Of a stretch of 64,000 nt of DNA, positions 16,354 through 25,022 are shown piece by piece; position 1 is the stretch's first letter, and each line of letters begins with the position of its first letter. Under the pieces are notes generated by a model that saw nothing but the letters and a program-made list of their open reading frames with translations, was not told where the DNA came from and ran no database searches. Source of the DNA: Lientehia hominis (GTDB lineage: Bacteria; Bacillota; Clostridia; Lachnospirales; Lachnospiraceae). The translations under genes and the position numbers were made by a program. The stretch spans positions 124,001 through 188,000 of the forward strand of contig NZ_JAJNOR010000004.1 of NCBI RefSeq assembly GCF_021044755.1, written 5' to 3'.

Positions 16354-16521
16354 GTAATCACCTCTACTCAGCACAAGTATACGATATTGCGTTACTATAT
16401 GCCTAGAAGTGCGCTTTTATACAACATTAATGCGCTTATAAAAAGCGCATAATTATCTCATAAAGCAGAAAAGAGAAAAAGAAAAAAACAGCCATTTCTT
16501 ATGAAATGACTGTAAAATTCG

Positions 16522-16606
16522 TGCAGTTGGAGGGACTTGAACCCTCACGAGCGTAATGCTCACATGAACCTGAATCATGCGCGTATGCCAATTCCGCCAC
16601 AACTGC
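16522..16606 (-). tRNA. tRNA-Leu (CAG)
   Basis: Acceptor GCAGTTG/CAACTGC, anticodon stem CATGA/TCATG with loop TTCAGGT giving CAG (Leu, CUG), a long class II variable arm (GAGCATTACGCTC) and T-arm GAGGG TTCAAGT CCCTC. No encoded CCA. Confidence 0.93.
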
Positions 16607-16814
16607 ATATTATATTTTGTCTGGTCCAGATTATCTAAAAGCCTGTCTTTCATTTCCGAACGCTAGTGTAGTATAACCCAAATTTTCTCAGATGTCAACA
16701 CAATTGAAAGAAAAAAATTGTAAAAAAATTTAAGCGATTTTTTCACCTAAAAACCATTGACTTTTTAGTGCCGCAATGCTATCATAATATTCGCGTCAGT
16801 TAAACTGACGGCAC

Positions 16815-16899
16815 GCAGTTGTGGCGGAATTGGCATACGCGCTAGACTAAGGATCTAGTGAGCATTGCGCTCGTGCGGGTTCAAGTCCCGCCAACTGCA
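16815..16899 (+). tRNA. tRNA-Leu (AAG)
   Basis: Acceptor GCAGTTG/CAACTGC, anticodon stem CTAGA/TCTAG with loop CTAAGGA giving AAG (Leu, CUU), long variable arm GAGCATTGCGCTC, T-arm GCGGG TTCAAGT CCCGC. Divergently oriented to the tRNA-Leu (CAG) 208 bp away and nearly identical to it outside the anticodon arm. Confidence 0.93.
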
Positions 16900-16901
16900 C
16901 G

Positions 16902-16936
16902 GACAGGTCTTTCTGAGAAGAAAGGCCTGTTTTTGT
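16902..16936 (+). terminator. Terminator after tRNA-Leu (AAG)
   Basis: Stem ACAGGTCTTTCT / AGAAAGGCCTGT followed by TTTTTG. Confidence 0.8.
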
Positions 16937-16991
16937 ATCAAGGATAATTTCACTTTGTTTTTCAATAGGAGTTCCCTTGAGACAAAAGCAC

Positions 16992-17020
16992 TTGCAACTC
17001 CGGCAAAAAAGCCGTATAAT
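16992..17020 (+). promoter_or_regulatory. Promoter of lrgAB
   Basis: TTGCAA (16992-16997), 17 bp, TATAAT (17015-17020). Confidence 0.65.
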
Positions 17021-17099
17021 TTATAGCGGTGTACGGGGATGAGGTATATCTGGGCAACGATAGCAGAGACTTGATATGAAAGATATACGATTAGGAGTG

Positions 17100-17486
17100 A
17101 TGATATTGAATTATATGAAATATGTAAAGCAGCTGGCTGTCATCATGGCAGTCTCCTTTGCCGGTGAATTTCTGAACCGTGTCCTGCCCCTGCCGGTCCC
17201 GGCCAGCGTGTATGGCCTGGTCCTCCTGTTTCTGCTCCTGATAACAAAGGCCGTCAAATTGGAGCAGGTGGAAGAGACAGGAAGCTTTTTGGTGAAGATC
17301 ATGCCGGTCCTGTTTATCGGCCCCTGTGTAAGTCTGATGACGGTCATGGGAAGCGTGGCGGACAAGCTGGTTTCAATCCTTGCGGTCATCGGTATCAGTA
17401 CGGTAGTAGTTATGGCTGTGACAGGAACCGTAGCCCAGGCCTTCCTTGACAAAAAAGCGGACAAGGAGGAAAAAGCCCATGAATGA
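17100..17486 (+). CDS. lrgA: LrgA/CidA family membrane protein
   Basis: A holin-like membrane protein of about 128 residues with four hydrophobic segments. The sequence PVPASVYGLVLLFLLL after the first helix and FIGPCVSLMTVMG in the third correspond to the conserved PxPGSVIGMLLLF and FVPAGVGVM patterns. In Staphylococcus LrgAB restrains murein hydrolases; related proteins act in pyruvate or glycolate transport. Start uncertain: AGGAG at 17093-17097 is 2 nt from the ATG at 17100, 8 nt from a TTG at 17106 and 17 nt from the ATG at 17115. Overlaps lrgB by 8 nt. Confidence 0.87.
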   Translation: MILNYMKYVKQLAVIMAVSFAGEFLNRVLPLPVPASVYGLVLLFLLLITKAVKLEQVEETGSFLVKIMPVLFIGPCVSLMTVMGSVADKLVSILAVIGISTVVVMAVTGTVAQAFLDKKADKEEKAHE

Positions 17487-18174
17487 CCTGTTCAGGGAAA
17501 GTGTTTATTTCGGCTTTTTCCTTGCACTTGCAGCGTATTGGATTGGCCTTAAGATTCAAAAGAGATTCCCGTATACGATATGCAATCCACTGCTTCTGTG
17601 TACGATTCTGATCGTGATCCTACTGACGGCGTTTCATATTGATTACGATACCTTCGATCAAGGCGCGAAGTATATCACGTATTTTCTAACGCCGTCGACG
17701 GTCTGCCTGGCGATTCCGATGTATAAGCAGATACAGGTCCTGAAGAAAAACCTGGCGGCCATTCTCATCAGTCTGGTGAGCGGCTGTATCGCGGCGGCGT
17801 TTACCATTTGGGCGCTCTGCGCGGTTTTTGGACTGGATGCTGTGATCTACCATTCCCTTCAGCCGAAATCCATTACCACGGCTATTGCCATGGGGGTATC
17901 GGAGGAGCTGGGAGGGAATCCCACTCTGACAGTGGCGGCCGTCATCATCACCGGCCTTTTTGGGGGAATCGCAGCAAAATTGGTGTGCAGATTGTTTCGG
18001 ATCACCAATCCTATCGCGGTCGGACTGGCCTGCGGAAATTCGGCACATGCCATCGGCACCAGCAAAGCGTTGGAATTCGGTGAGGTGGAAGGAGCTATGT
18101 CCAGCCTGGCGGTCGTGACGGCCGGCGTGATAACCGTGGTGCTTGCGCCTATGTTTTCAGGGCTTATATCCTAA
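17479..18174 (+). CDS. lrgB: LrgB/CidB family membrane protein
   Basis: A 231-residue partner of LrgA with about six to eight hydrophobic segments. Family landmarks: TPSTVCLAIPMYKQ (about 72-85), the LQPKSITTAIAMGVSEELGG loop (about 135-155), and CGNSAHAIGTSKALEFGEVEGAMSSLA (about 187-213). The start at 17479 follows AAGGAGG inside the end of lrgA, so the two are translationally coupled. Function as a pair is in membrane permeability or small organic-acid transport. Confidence 0.92.
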   Translation: MNDLFRESVYFGFFLALAAYWIGLKIQKRFPYTICNPLLLCTILIVILLTAFHIDYDTFDQGAKYITYFLTPSTVCLAIPMYKQIQVLKKNLAAILISLVSGCIAAAFTIWALCAVFGLDAVIYHSLQPKSITTAIAMGVSEELGGNPTLTVAAVIITGLFGGIAAKLVCRLFRITNPIAVGLACGNSAHAIGTSKALEFGEVEGAMSSLAVVTAGVITVVLAPMFSGLIS

Positions 18175-18306
18175 AAGAACAGGGTTGGCAGTGGCAGGAA
18201 GGAATATAGAACCGATGTCTTGAGACATACAGGTGATTTTGGAATACCCAGGAAAAATCCGGGGAAAATGAAAATACCCGTGAGAAAGAAAGAGAGGGCA
18301 AAGCCT

Positions 18307-19041
18307 ATGCTGGAATTACAGAATATCTCCTTTCAGGTGGAGGAAGAAAACAGCCAGAAGGAGATTTTGAGAAATGTGAATTTAAAGATCGAGGATGATC
18401 AGTTCATCGCGCTTACGGGACCGAACGGCGGTGGGAAATCCACTTTGGCCCGTGTGATCGCAGGGATAGAGAAGCCCGTGGAAGGGCGTATTTTGTTTGA
18501 CGGTGTGGATGTCACCGATAAGAGCATCACAGAACGGGCCAACATGGGTATCAGTTATGCGTTTCAGCAGCCGGTGCGTTTCAAAGGCGTGACAGTGTTA
18601 GATCTGATCCGCCTGGCGGCGGGTGAAAAGATCAGTACCGCCGGCGCCTGCGATTATCTTTCGGAAGTAGGGCTTTGCGCCAGGGATTATATCAACAGAG
18701 AGGTCAATGCCAGCCTGTCCGGCGGCGAGTTAAAAAGAATCGAGATTGCTACGATTATCGCCAGGGGCACGAAAATGTCGGTATTTGACGAGCCGGAGGC
18801 CGGAATTGATCTTTGGAGCTTTAACAATCTGATCAAAGTCTTTGAAAAAATGCATGAACGGATTGCGGGAGCTTCTATTCTGATTATTTCCCATCAAGAG
18901 AGAATCTTGAACATAGCGGACAGAATCATCGTGATCGCCGACGGCCGCGTGACGGCGGAAGGGAAGAAAGAAGACATCCTTCCCGGCCTTCTGAACGATG
19001 AGAGTGACATGAACTGCAGATTTTATAAGGAGGGATATTGA
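18307..19041 (+). CDS. sufC: SufC-like ABC ATPase for Fe-S cluster assembly
   Basis: A 244-residue ATPase acting with the SufB-like scaffold encoded 1 nt later. Walker A GPNGGGKST (about 37-45), Q-loop SYAFQQPVRFKGV (about 83-95, the FQ-P-V/A-R-F form typical of SufC), signature LSGGELKR (about 139) and Walker B MSVFDEPEAGIDLW (about 156-169; the EPEAGIDLW variant marks the minimal SufCB group rather than E. coli SufC). Start at 18307 behind GAGAGGG. No SufD, SufS or SufU is nearby, so this is the two-component SmsCB-type system of anaerobes. Confidence 0.85.
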   Translation: MLELQNISFQVEEENSQKEILRNVNLKIEDDQFIALTGPNGGGKSTLARVIAGIEKPVEGRILFDGVDVTDKSITERANMGISYAFQQPVRFKGVTVLDLIRLAAGEKISTAGACDYLSEVGLCARDYINREVNASLSGGELKRIEIATIIARGTKMSVFDEPEAGIDLWSFNNLIKVFEKMHERIAGASILIISHQERILNIADRIIVIADGRVTAEGKKEDILPGLLNDESDMNCRFYKEGY

Positions 19042-19958
19042 TGGACGCAATCGAACAGACATTGCTGGAGCAGATCGCGGGGCTTCATGAAATCCCCACA
19101 GGCGCGTATAATATCAGGGCTAACGGGCAGACCGAGAGCAGAAACACCACAGCCAATATCGATATCATATCCAAGCCGGACGGAACCGGAATTGATATCA
19201 GGATAAAGCCGGGGACGAAGCATGAGAGCGTGCATATTCCCGTGATTTTAAGTCAGACGGGCCTTCAGGAAGTGGTCTACAACGACTTTTATGTGGGAGA
19301 GGGTGCAGATGTGGTGATCGTTGCAGGCTGCGGCATCCATAACAGCGGGTGCGATACATCAAAGCATGACGGCATCCATCGGTTTTTCCTGGAGAAGGGT
19401 GCCAGGGTGCGGTATGTGGAAAAGCATTATGGAGAGGGCGACGGGAACGGAAAGCGCATCATGAATCCAAAGACCGTCGTAGAGCTGGGGCAGGACGCCT
19501 ATATGGAAATGGACAGTGTTCAGATCAAAGGTGTGGATTCTACCATCCGGACGACGGAGGCAGTGCTGGCGGACGGAGCCAGGTTCGTGGTCACGGAAAA
19601 GCTGATGACCCATGGGTCGCAGGACGCTAAGAGCGAGTTTGTGGTAGATCTGGACGGGAAGGGTTCCAGCGCCAATGTGGTATCACGCTCCGTGGCCAGA
19701 GAGGATTCCCGTCAGCTTTTCGTTTCCAAGATTCACGGGAACAACAAGTGCAGCGGCCATTCTGAGTGCGATTCCATCATCATGGACGACGCCAAGATCA
19801 GCGCGGTGCCGGAAATAACGGCGAATCATCCTGACGCGGCCCTGATCCATGAGGCCGCCATCGGCAAGATTGCCGGGGAACAGATTACGAAGCTGATGAC
19901 ACTGGGACTTACGGAGCAGGAAGCAGAAGAGCAGATAGTGAATGGTTTCCTGAAATAA
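19041..19958 (+). CDS. sufB: SufB-like Fe-S cluster scaffold (SmsB type)
   Basis: A 305-residue beta-helix scaffold protein, shorter than SufB of E. coli (495). The core pattern runs from VHIPVILSQTGLQ (about 70) through GGVCGIH-like VAGCGIHNSGCD (about 96-107) and the conserved EKLMTHGSQDAKSEF (about 190) to HGNNKCSGHSECDSIIMDD (about 234-252), which holds the late Cys/His that could bind the cluster. The ATG overlaps the sufC stop codon (TGATG). With SufC it forms the minimal complex for assembling Fe-S clusters; the sulfur donor must be encoded elsewhere or be sulfide. Confidence 0.85.
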   Translation: MDAIEQTLLEQIAGLHEIPTGAYNIRANGQTESRNTTANIDIISKPDGTGIDIRIKPGTKHESVHIPVILSQTGLQEVVYNDFYVGEGADVVIVAGCGIHNSGCDTSKHDGIHRFFLEKGARVRYVEKHYGEGDGNGKRIMNPKTVVELGQDAYMEMDSVQIKGVDSTIRTTEAVLADGARFVVTEKLMTHGSQDAKSEFVVDLDGKGSSANVVSRSVAREDSRQLFVSKIHGNNKCSGHSECDSIIMDDAKISAVPEITANHPDAALIHEAAIGKIAGEQITKLMTLGLTEQEAEEQIVNGFLK

Positions 19959-20108
19959 CAGTGTAAATGGAGGTTTCCGTTAAAACTTTGTAAAAGTTGT
20001 CTTCATATGCTTGAGGCCAATGAAATAATATGATAGAGTAAAGACAAGCGGCAGGCTTAGGCCTGCCGCAAAGTGTATACAATAATCGGTGTTTTGCGGG
20101 GGATGGCC

Positions 20109-21176
20109 ATGAATGAGAAGCTGGAAAAAAGAAAAGCGTTTATCATAAATTTTTTGTATTTTATTATTATGGTGGGCGTTCTCTATTTTATCTTGAAAAA
20201 GCTGTTTCCCATCTTTCTTCCGTTTGTGATTGGCCTTTTGGTGGCTGTCATCCTGAATCCTGTGATTCGGTTTTTGTCGAATAAAATCAGACTTGACCGG
20301 AAGTTCTTTGCCCCTGTTGCGGTAGTCCTGTTTTATGTACTGCTGGGGATTTTGATATACTTCTTTGGCGCGCGGATATTTGCTTTTATCCAGGAGATGG
20401 CCAAGAAGCTTCCGGCATATTATGAAACTCATATTGAGCCTCAGCTCAGCATGCTGATGGATAAGATTGCGGGGAGTTTCCCCGGAAACCAGGATCGTGT
20501 GATGGCTGTGGCGGATTCTTTGGAAAATACGATGCAGGAGGTCGTTCTGAAAGCTTCCGGCAGCATTATAAGTCTGGGGGCTTCCTATGTGGTCGCGTTT
20601 CCCGGCCTTTTGATTCAGCTTTTGTTTTCTGTGATTTCGTCCTTTTTCTTTACGGCGGATTTGGAAAATGTCAAAAATTTTGTGCTGCGCCAAATGCCGG
20701 ACAAAAAACGGGACATGATCGTGGATGTGGCGAAGAACGCTAAGGTAATGGTGGGCAAAATCCTGAAGGTCTATCTGTTTCTGATGTGTGTGACCTTTGT
20801 GGAGCTGTACGTGGGCTTCCTGATTCTCAGAGTGGATATGCCGCTTCTGTATGCGTTCCTGATAGCTATCGTGGATATCCTTCCGGTGCTCGGCACAGGG
20901 ACGGTCTTGATTCCCTGGGGTCTGGTTTCCTGTGTTCTGGGAAATGTGGGCTTTGGAGTGGGGATTCTGATCTTGTATTTATTCATTACAATGGTACGCC
21001 AGATCCTTGAGCCAAAGATTATCGGGCAGCAGGTGGGGCTTCACCCGATCGTCACGCTGATCTGTATTTTTGCCGGAGCCAAGGTGATGGGAATATGGGG
21101 GATTTTCCTGTTTCCAATCATGGCAACGGTGCTGAAAAAGATGAATGACGAAGGGACGATCCATCTGTGGAGATAG
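20109..21176 (+). CDS. AI-2E family transporter
   Basis: A 355-residue membrane protein with about seven to eight hydrophobic segments. Two at the N-terminus (NFLYFIIMVGVLYFILKKLF, FLPFVIGLLVAVILNPVI), a long polar loop with ETHIEPQLSMLMDKIAG, then the conserved C-terminal half with DILPVLGTGTVLIPWG (about 259-274) and QILEPKIIGQQVGLHP (about 298-313). Family members export autoinducer-2 or act as Na+/H+ antiporters; the role here is open. Start chosen at 20109, 6 nt after GGGGG. A hairpin GCGGCAGGC/GCCTGCCGC at 20049-20070 precedes the gene. Confidence 0.88.
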   Translation: MNEKLEKRKAFIINFLYFIIMVGVLYFILKKLFPIFLPFVIGLLVAVILNPVIRFLSNKIRLDRKFFAPVAVVLFYVLLGILIYFFGARIFAFIQEMAKKLPAYYETHIEPQLSMLMDKIAGSFPGNQDRVMAVADSLENTMQEVVLKASGSIISLGASYVVAFPGLLIQLLFSVISSFFFTADLENVKNFVLRQMPDKKRDMIVDVAKNAKVMVGKILKVYLFLMCVTFVELYVGFLILRVDMPLLYAFLIAIVDILPVLGTGTVLIPWGLVSCVLGNVGFGVGILILYLFITMVRQILEPKIIGQQVGLHPIVTLICIFAGAKVMGIWGIFLFPIMATVLKKMNDEGTIHLWR

Positions 21177-21479
21177 AGGAGAGTACGGCATGATTTTGAA
21201 AAATACTGGAAATAGCTCTGTACAAACTGTAAAAAATATGTATAATGAAAGAGGTATCAATAAAGGGGAGTAGCCGGCATGGTTATGGATTCTTTGGCGT
21301 CAGTACGATTGTAAAATCCGCTGAGAATTGAAATGGCGAGACTTTTATTGCAGCTTGTGTTAGTTGCGATAGGAGTCTCTTTTTGTTTCATGATATTCGT
21401 GTGTCAGTATTTGGCAGCGATTTGGAATAAAAACAGCACTTACAGGCAACTGTTATATAATGTGATAAGGAGAATGAAT
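21177..21479. other. Upstream region of oadB
   Basis: About 300 bp. A TATAAT at 21241-21246 with a weak TGTACA 16 bp before it may be a promoter; another TATAAT at 21456-21461 has no good -35. The frame of oadB stays open back to 21333, but the AGGAG before 21480 and the family N-terminus argue that this part is not translated. Confidence 0.35.
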
Positions 21480-22616
21480 ATGGACTTTTTATTGGAAGGA
21501 ATCACATCAATTACCTGGCAGCAGGCTGTCATGTACTTGGTCGGCATTGCCCTCATCTGGCTGGCGGTCAAGAAAAAGTATGAGCCGGCCCTGCTTCTTC
21601 CCATGGGATTTGGAGCAATCCTGGTGAATCTCCCGATGAGCGGAGTCATCAATCAGGTATTGTCCGGAGTGGGAGAGACCAATGGAATTATCCAGTGGCT
21701 GTTTGAGGTAGGGATTGAAGCCTCAGAGGCTTTGCCGATCCTGCTGTTCATCGGCATCGGAGCGATGATTGATTTTGGGCCTCTGCTTCAGAAGCCGGTG
21801 ATGTTTTTCTTTGGAGCTGCTGCCCAGTTCGGCATCTTTTTCGCTCTGTCAGCGGCCTGTCTGATGGGGTTCCCTCTTCAAGACGCAGCATCCATCGGTA
21901 TTATCGGCGCGGCGGACGGACCGACCTCAATTCTGGTGTCGCAGATCCTGCATTCCAATTATATCGGACCCATTGCAGTGGCCGCTTATTCCTATATGGC
22001 GCTGGTGCCCATTGTCCAGCCTTTTGCCATTAAGCTGGTCACGACCAAAAAGGAACGTCAGATCACGATGGATTATCAGCCGAATTCAGTTTCAAAGAGT
22101 ATGAGGATCGTCTTCCCCATTGCCGTAACCTTCATCGTTGGCCTGCTGGCGCCTTCCGCAGTGGCTCTTGTAGGATTTCTGATGTTTGGAAATCTTCTCC
22201 GTGAATGCGGCGTACTTGGAAATCTTTCTGAGACGGCCCAGACAACCCTGGCCAACCTGATCACGCTGCTGCTCGGCATCACCATTTCCTTTAGTATGAG
22301 GGCAAACGCGTTTGTGAATGTAAACACGCTGATGATCATGGGAATCGGCCTGCTGGCGTTTGTGTTCGATACGATCGGTGGAGTCTTGTTTGCAAAATTC
22401 ATCAATCTGTTCTTAAAGAAAAAGATAAATCCGATGATCGGGGCGGCAGGAATCTCAGCATTCCCTATGTCATCCCGGGTCGTGCAGAAGCTGGCCATGG
22501 AGGAAAAGCCCGGCAATGTTCTGATCATGCAGGCGGCAGGCGCCAACGTTTCCGGCCAGATCGCATCGGTTATTGCCGGAGGCCTGGTGGTAAGCCTTGT
22601 GACACAGTTCCTGTAA
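21480..22616 (+). CDS. oadB: Sodium-translocating decarboxylase beta subunit
   Basis: The membrane subunit of biotin-dependent Na+-pumping decarboxylases (oxaloacetate, methylmalonyl-CoA, glutaconyl-CoA). 378 residues, about nine to eleven membrane helices. Family landmarks: LLPMGFGAILVNLP (about 40-53), IGIGAMIDFGPLL (about 93-105), GAADGPTSILVS (about 144-155) with the conserved Asp of the ion site, and FPMSSRVVQKLAMEEKPGN (about 324-342). The start follows ATAAGGAG. The alpha and biotin-carrier subunits are not in this window, so the substrate cannot be told. A small gamma-like gene follows. Confidence 0.93.
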   Translation: MDFLLEGITSITWQQAVMYLVGIALIWLAVKKKYEPALLLPMGFGAILVNLPMSGVINQVLSGVGETNGIIQWLFEVGIEASEALPILLFIGIGAMIDFGPLLQKPVMFFFGAAAQFGIFFALSAACLMGFPLQDAASIGIIGAADGPTSILVSQILHSNYIGPIAVAAYSYMALVPIVQPFAIKLVTTKKERQITMDYQPNSVSKSMRIVFPIAVTFIVGLLAPSAVALVGFLMFGNLLRECGVLGNLSETAQTTLANLITLLLGITISFSMRANAFVNVNTLMIMGIGLLAFVFDTIGGVLFAKFINLFLKKKINPMIGAAGISAFPMSSRVVQKLAMEEKPGNVLIMQAAGANVSGQIASVIAGGLVVSLVTQFL

Positions 22617-22653
22617 AGACACAGTTTCACGGAAGTGGAAAGGAGATATGGAT

Positions 22654-22782
22654 ATGTGGGAAAATTTTTGGATTTCTCTTGAGATTATGGGAAAAGGGAT
22701 GGGCGGTATCTTTGTCGCGATCCTGATAATCGTGGCGCTGGTCTGGATTATGAACCGGCTCGGAAAAGAAAAGGATAAATGA
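22654..22782 (+). CDS. Small single-helix membrane protein, OadG-like gamma subunit
   Basis: A 42-residue protein: short N-terminal amphipathic stretch (WENFWISLEIMGKGMGG), one membrane helix IFVAILIIVALVWIMNRL and a charged tail GKEKDK. Size, the GMGGIFVAILII pattern and the position right after oadB fit the gamma subunit, which holds the decarboxylase complex together. AAAGGAG ends 8 nt before the ATG at 22654; another ATG at 22648 is too close to it. Confidence 0.75.
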   Translation: MWENFWISLEIMGKGMGGIFVAILIIVALVWIMNRLGKEKDK

Positions 22783-22908
22783 TATTCGGCTCTTTCATGT
22801 AAAAGCCAGAACAAGTGCAGACAGTTTAACTCCGATGAAAAAATACTGGTAATGAAAAGCATCCGCTGTTATAATGAAAGCAACAAAATATGAGGAGCAA
22901 TAAATGAC

Positions 22909-23580
22909 ATGAAAGAATTGGAAATCACTGAATTGTTTGATTTGAGCCACACGCTGGCGGCACCGTATTTGTCAGGCTTTACGTATCCCTGGGAAGCGCT
23001 GGGAGGCCTGAGCGATTTTATCATAGAACTGGGGAAGAGCCTTCCTAAGGAGGAATATGAAGAAATCGGGGAGATGATCTGGGCGGCGAGGTCGGCCGTG
23101 ATCGCTCCTACGGCGTCCCTGACGGGGCCTGCCATCATCGGCAAAAATTCGCAGATCCGCCACTGCGCGTTCCTGAGAGGGAGTATCCTGGTGGGGGAAA
23201 ATGTGGTGGTGGGAAATTCCACGGAACTTAAAAATGTGATTCTTTTTGATAATGTGCAGGTTCCCCATTATAATTATGTAGGGGATTCGATTTTAGGCTA
23301 TCGTTCTCATATGGGGGCAGGTTCGATCACTTCCAATGTGAAATCCGATAAAAAACTGGTAGTCATCAAAGCAGGAGAAGCGCGGATAGAAACAGGAAGG
23401 AAAAAAGTAGGCGGAATGCTGGGAGACTTTGTGGAAGTAGGATGCGGCACCGTCATCAATCCAGGATCCGTTATCGGGCGGAACACCAGCATATATCCAC
23501 TTTCCATGATCAGGGGATATGTACCTGCCGGTTCTGTATACAAAAGACAAGGCGAGGTGGCCGAGAAGTCAGAAGATTAA
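22909..23580 (+). CDS. Left-handed beta-helix (hexapeptide repeat) protein
   Basis: A 223-residue protein with an N-terminal helical part (about 1-60) and hexapeptide repeats from about 65 to 205 (VIAPTASLTGPAIIG, RHCAFLRGSILVGENVVVG, VIGRNTSIYPLSMIRGYVP). The pattern FLRGSILVGENVVVGNSTELKN and YVGDSILGYRSHMGAGSITSNVKSD is that of the C-terminal domain of GlmU-type sugar-nucleotide acyltransferases, but no nucleotidyltransferase domain is present. Probably a nucleotide-sugar-linked acyltransferase or a regulator of the same fold; the substrate is unknown. A TATAAT at 22870-22875 may be its -10. Confidence 0.8.
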   Translation: MKELEITELFDLSHTLAAPYLSGFTYPWEALGGLSDFIIELGKSLPKEEYEEIGEMIWAARSAVIAPTASLTGPAIIGKNSQIRHCAFLRGSILVGENVVVGNSTELKNVILFDNVQVPHYNYVGDSILGYRSHMGAGSITSNVKSDKKLVVIKAGEARIETGRKKVGGMLGDFVEVGCGTVINPGSVIGRNTSIYPLSMIRGYVPAGSVYKRQGEVAEKSED

Positions 23581-23672
23581 AGTATCCTCCGGGTATTCAT
23601 GGCGTATAAGCCGCTTAAAGAAAGTGACCTGGGGAAATATGCCGGGCTCAAGGAACAGGAAATAGAGCCGTT

Positions 23673-24557
23673 TCACCGTTCCGGCTTTACAGTGGTGGAA
23701 TGGGGCGGCTGCGAGGACGCGTCTGACTGACGCCTGTTGGAACTGTCTTCCAGCATTTTGTTGAGCTCCGCTCCCAAAAGCACGATATTCATGCAGATAT
23801 AGAGCCACAGCATCAGCAGGATAATGGCCGTTAGGCTTCCGTAAATATAGGAGAAATTCGCCACATGGTCAATATATAAAGAATAGACATAGGAGAATAT
23901 CAGCCATCCAAAGGTGGTAAACGCGGCTCCCGGAATCTGCTTCCAAAAAGAGAGCTTTTTATTGGGCAGTATCGTATAGATCAGCACGAAGAACAGCATG
24001 AAAAGCGCAATGGAAAGACCGGTCCGGAATAAGATGATCACGCTGGAGAAATAAGCCAGCGACGGTATCCAGGATTCCAGGAGGAGCTGAAGCTTGTTTC
24101 CGAAGAGCAGTACTCCCAGTGTGAAGATCAGTACGAAAATAAACCCTAGGGTGTAGACAATAGATAATAGTCTCTGTACGACGATGTTTCTTGTCTCCTT
24201 TGTGTATGCGATGCTGTTGAGGCCCTGCTGTAGGGAATAAATGCCTTTGGAGGCGGCCCAGAGAGTCGTGATGGCGGAGACGGAGATGATCGTGCTGGCA
24301 GAATTTGTATAAACGTCGTTCAGCAGGCTGGTGACAAAGCGCTGCGTCTCTTCAGAGCTGGGCAGCACGGCCAGAATCGCTTTTGTGACGGTGTCTTGAG
24401 AAAGAGGAATCAAGAACTGTATAAGGGGGATCAAGAGCATAACGAGCGGTATCGCGGATATGATCACAAAAAAAGAAACCTGCGCCGCATATACAGAAAC
24501 TCTGTCGTCCAGCATATATTCTATGAGCTTTCCAAAAAATAACTTGACGTGTTTCAT
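23673..24557 (-). CDS. YihY/BrkB-family membrane protein
   Basis: A 294-residue membrane protein with about six helices, of the YihY/virulence factor BrkB family (formerly wrongly called RNase BN). Landmarks: SVYAAQVSFFVIISAIPLVM (about 21-40), the ITTLWAASKGIYSLQQGLNSIAY loop (about 100-122) and FGWLIFSYVYSLYIDHVANF-SYIYGSLTAIILLMLWLY (about 213-250). Function unknown, possibly envelope related. RBS TAGGAGT. The last 20 residues are polar and not conserved in the family; a short plus-strand ORF lies across that end (see findings). Confidence 0.9.
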   Translation of the reverse strand: MKHVKLFFGKLIEYMLDDRVSVYAAQVSFFVIISAIPLVMLLIPLIQFLIPLSQDTVTKAILAVLPSSEETQRFVTSLLNDVYTNSASTIISVSAITTLWAASKGIYSLQQGLNSIAYTKETRNIVVQRLLSIVYTLGFIFVLIFTLGVLLFGNKLQLLLESWIPSLAYFSSVIILFRTGLSIALFMLFFVLIYTILPNKKLSFWKQIPGAAFTTFGWLIFSYVYSLYIDHVANFSYIYGSLTAIILLMLWLYICMNIVLLGAELNKMLEDSSNRRQSDASSQPPHSTTVKPER

Positions 24558-24670
24558 TTATAAACTCCTATTGAGGAAAACAATTCCTGAACGCATTTGA
24601 TGTCTTTGAAATCATAGCATGATACGAATGAGAATTCAAGAGAGGAATCGGGGGCGCGGCAAAATAAACC

Positions 24671-24698
24671 TTGACAAGAGAAGGTTTTATGTTAAAAT
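24671..24698 (+). promoter_or_regulatory. Promoter of pheST
   Basis: TTGACA (24671-24676), 16 bp, TAAAAT (24693-24698). Confidence 0.7.
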
Positions 24699-24734
24699 AT
24701 GTCATAGGTTATCAATTTATATGATACTTTGAAA

Positions 24735-24985
24735 AGGCGTAGAAGGTGTCAGTAGACGCTTGTTTTCTTTCAGAGAGAGGAGGCCACCGGCTGAAAGCCC
24801 CCTTAGGTTCAGACAAGTGTTGAGTTTCCCACCGGAGCCGCGTTTCCCAATTATAGTTTTTCTGCTGTATAGTAGGAGATGACGTGACCGCGCGTTAGGC
24901 GGAAATGAGAGCCTGTGTGATGCAGGAATCAGGGTGGTACCGCGAGAATTCGTCCCTTTGCCGTAGTGGCAGAGGGATTTTTTCA
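24735..24985 (+). promoter_or_regulatory. T-box riboswitch, Phe specifier
   Basis: The invariant T-box AGGGTGGTACCGCG is at 24931-24944. The specifier loop in CCTTAGGTTCAGACAAG carries UUC (24808-24810), the Phe codon, agreeing with the pheST genes downstream. A terminator with stem GTCCCTTTGCC / GGCAGAGGGA (about 24952-24976) and a T-run follows. Uncharged tRNA-Phe would bind specifier and T-box and prevent this hairpin, turning on pheST. Confidence 0.93.
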
Positions 24986-25022
24986 TTTACAGATAATCGC
25001 AGGCAAAGCAAAGGAGATAATT

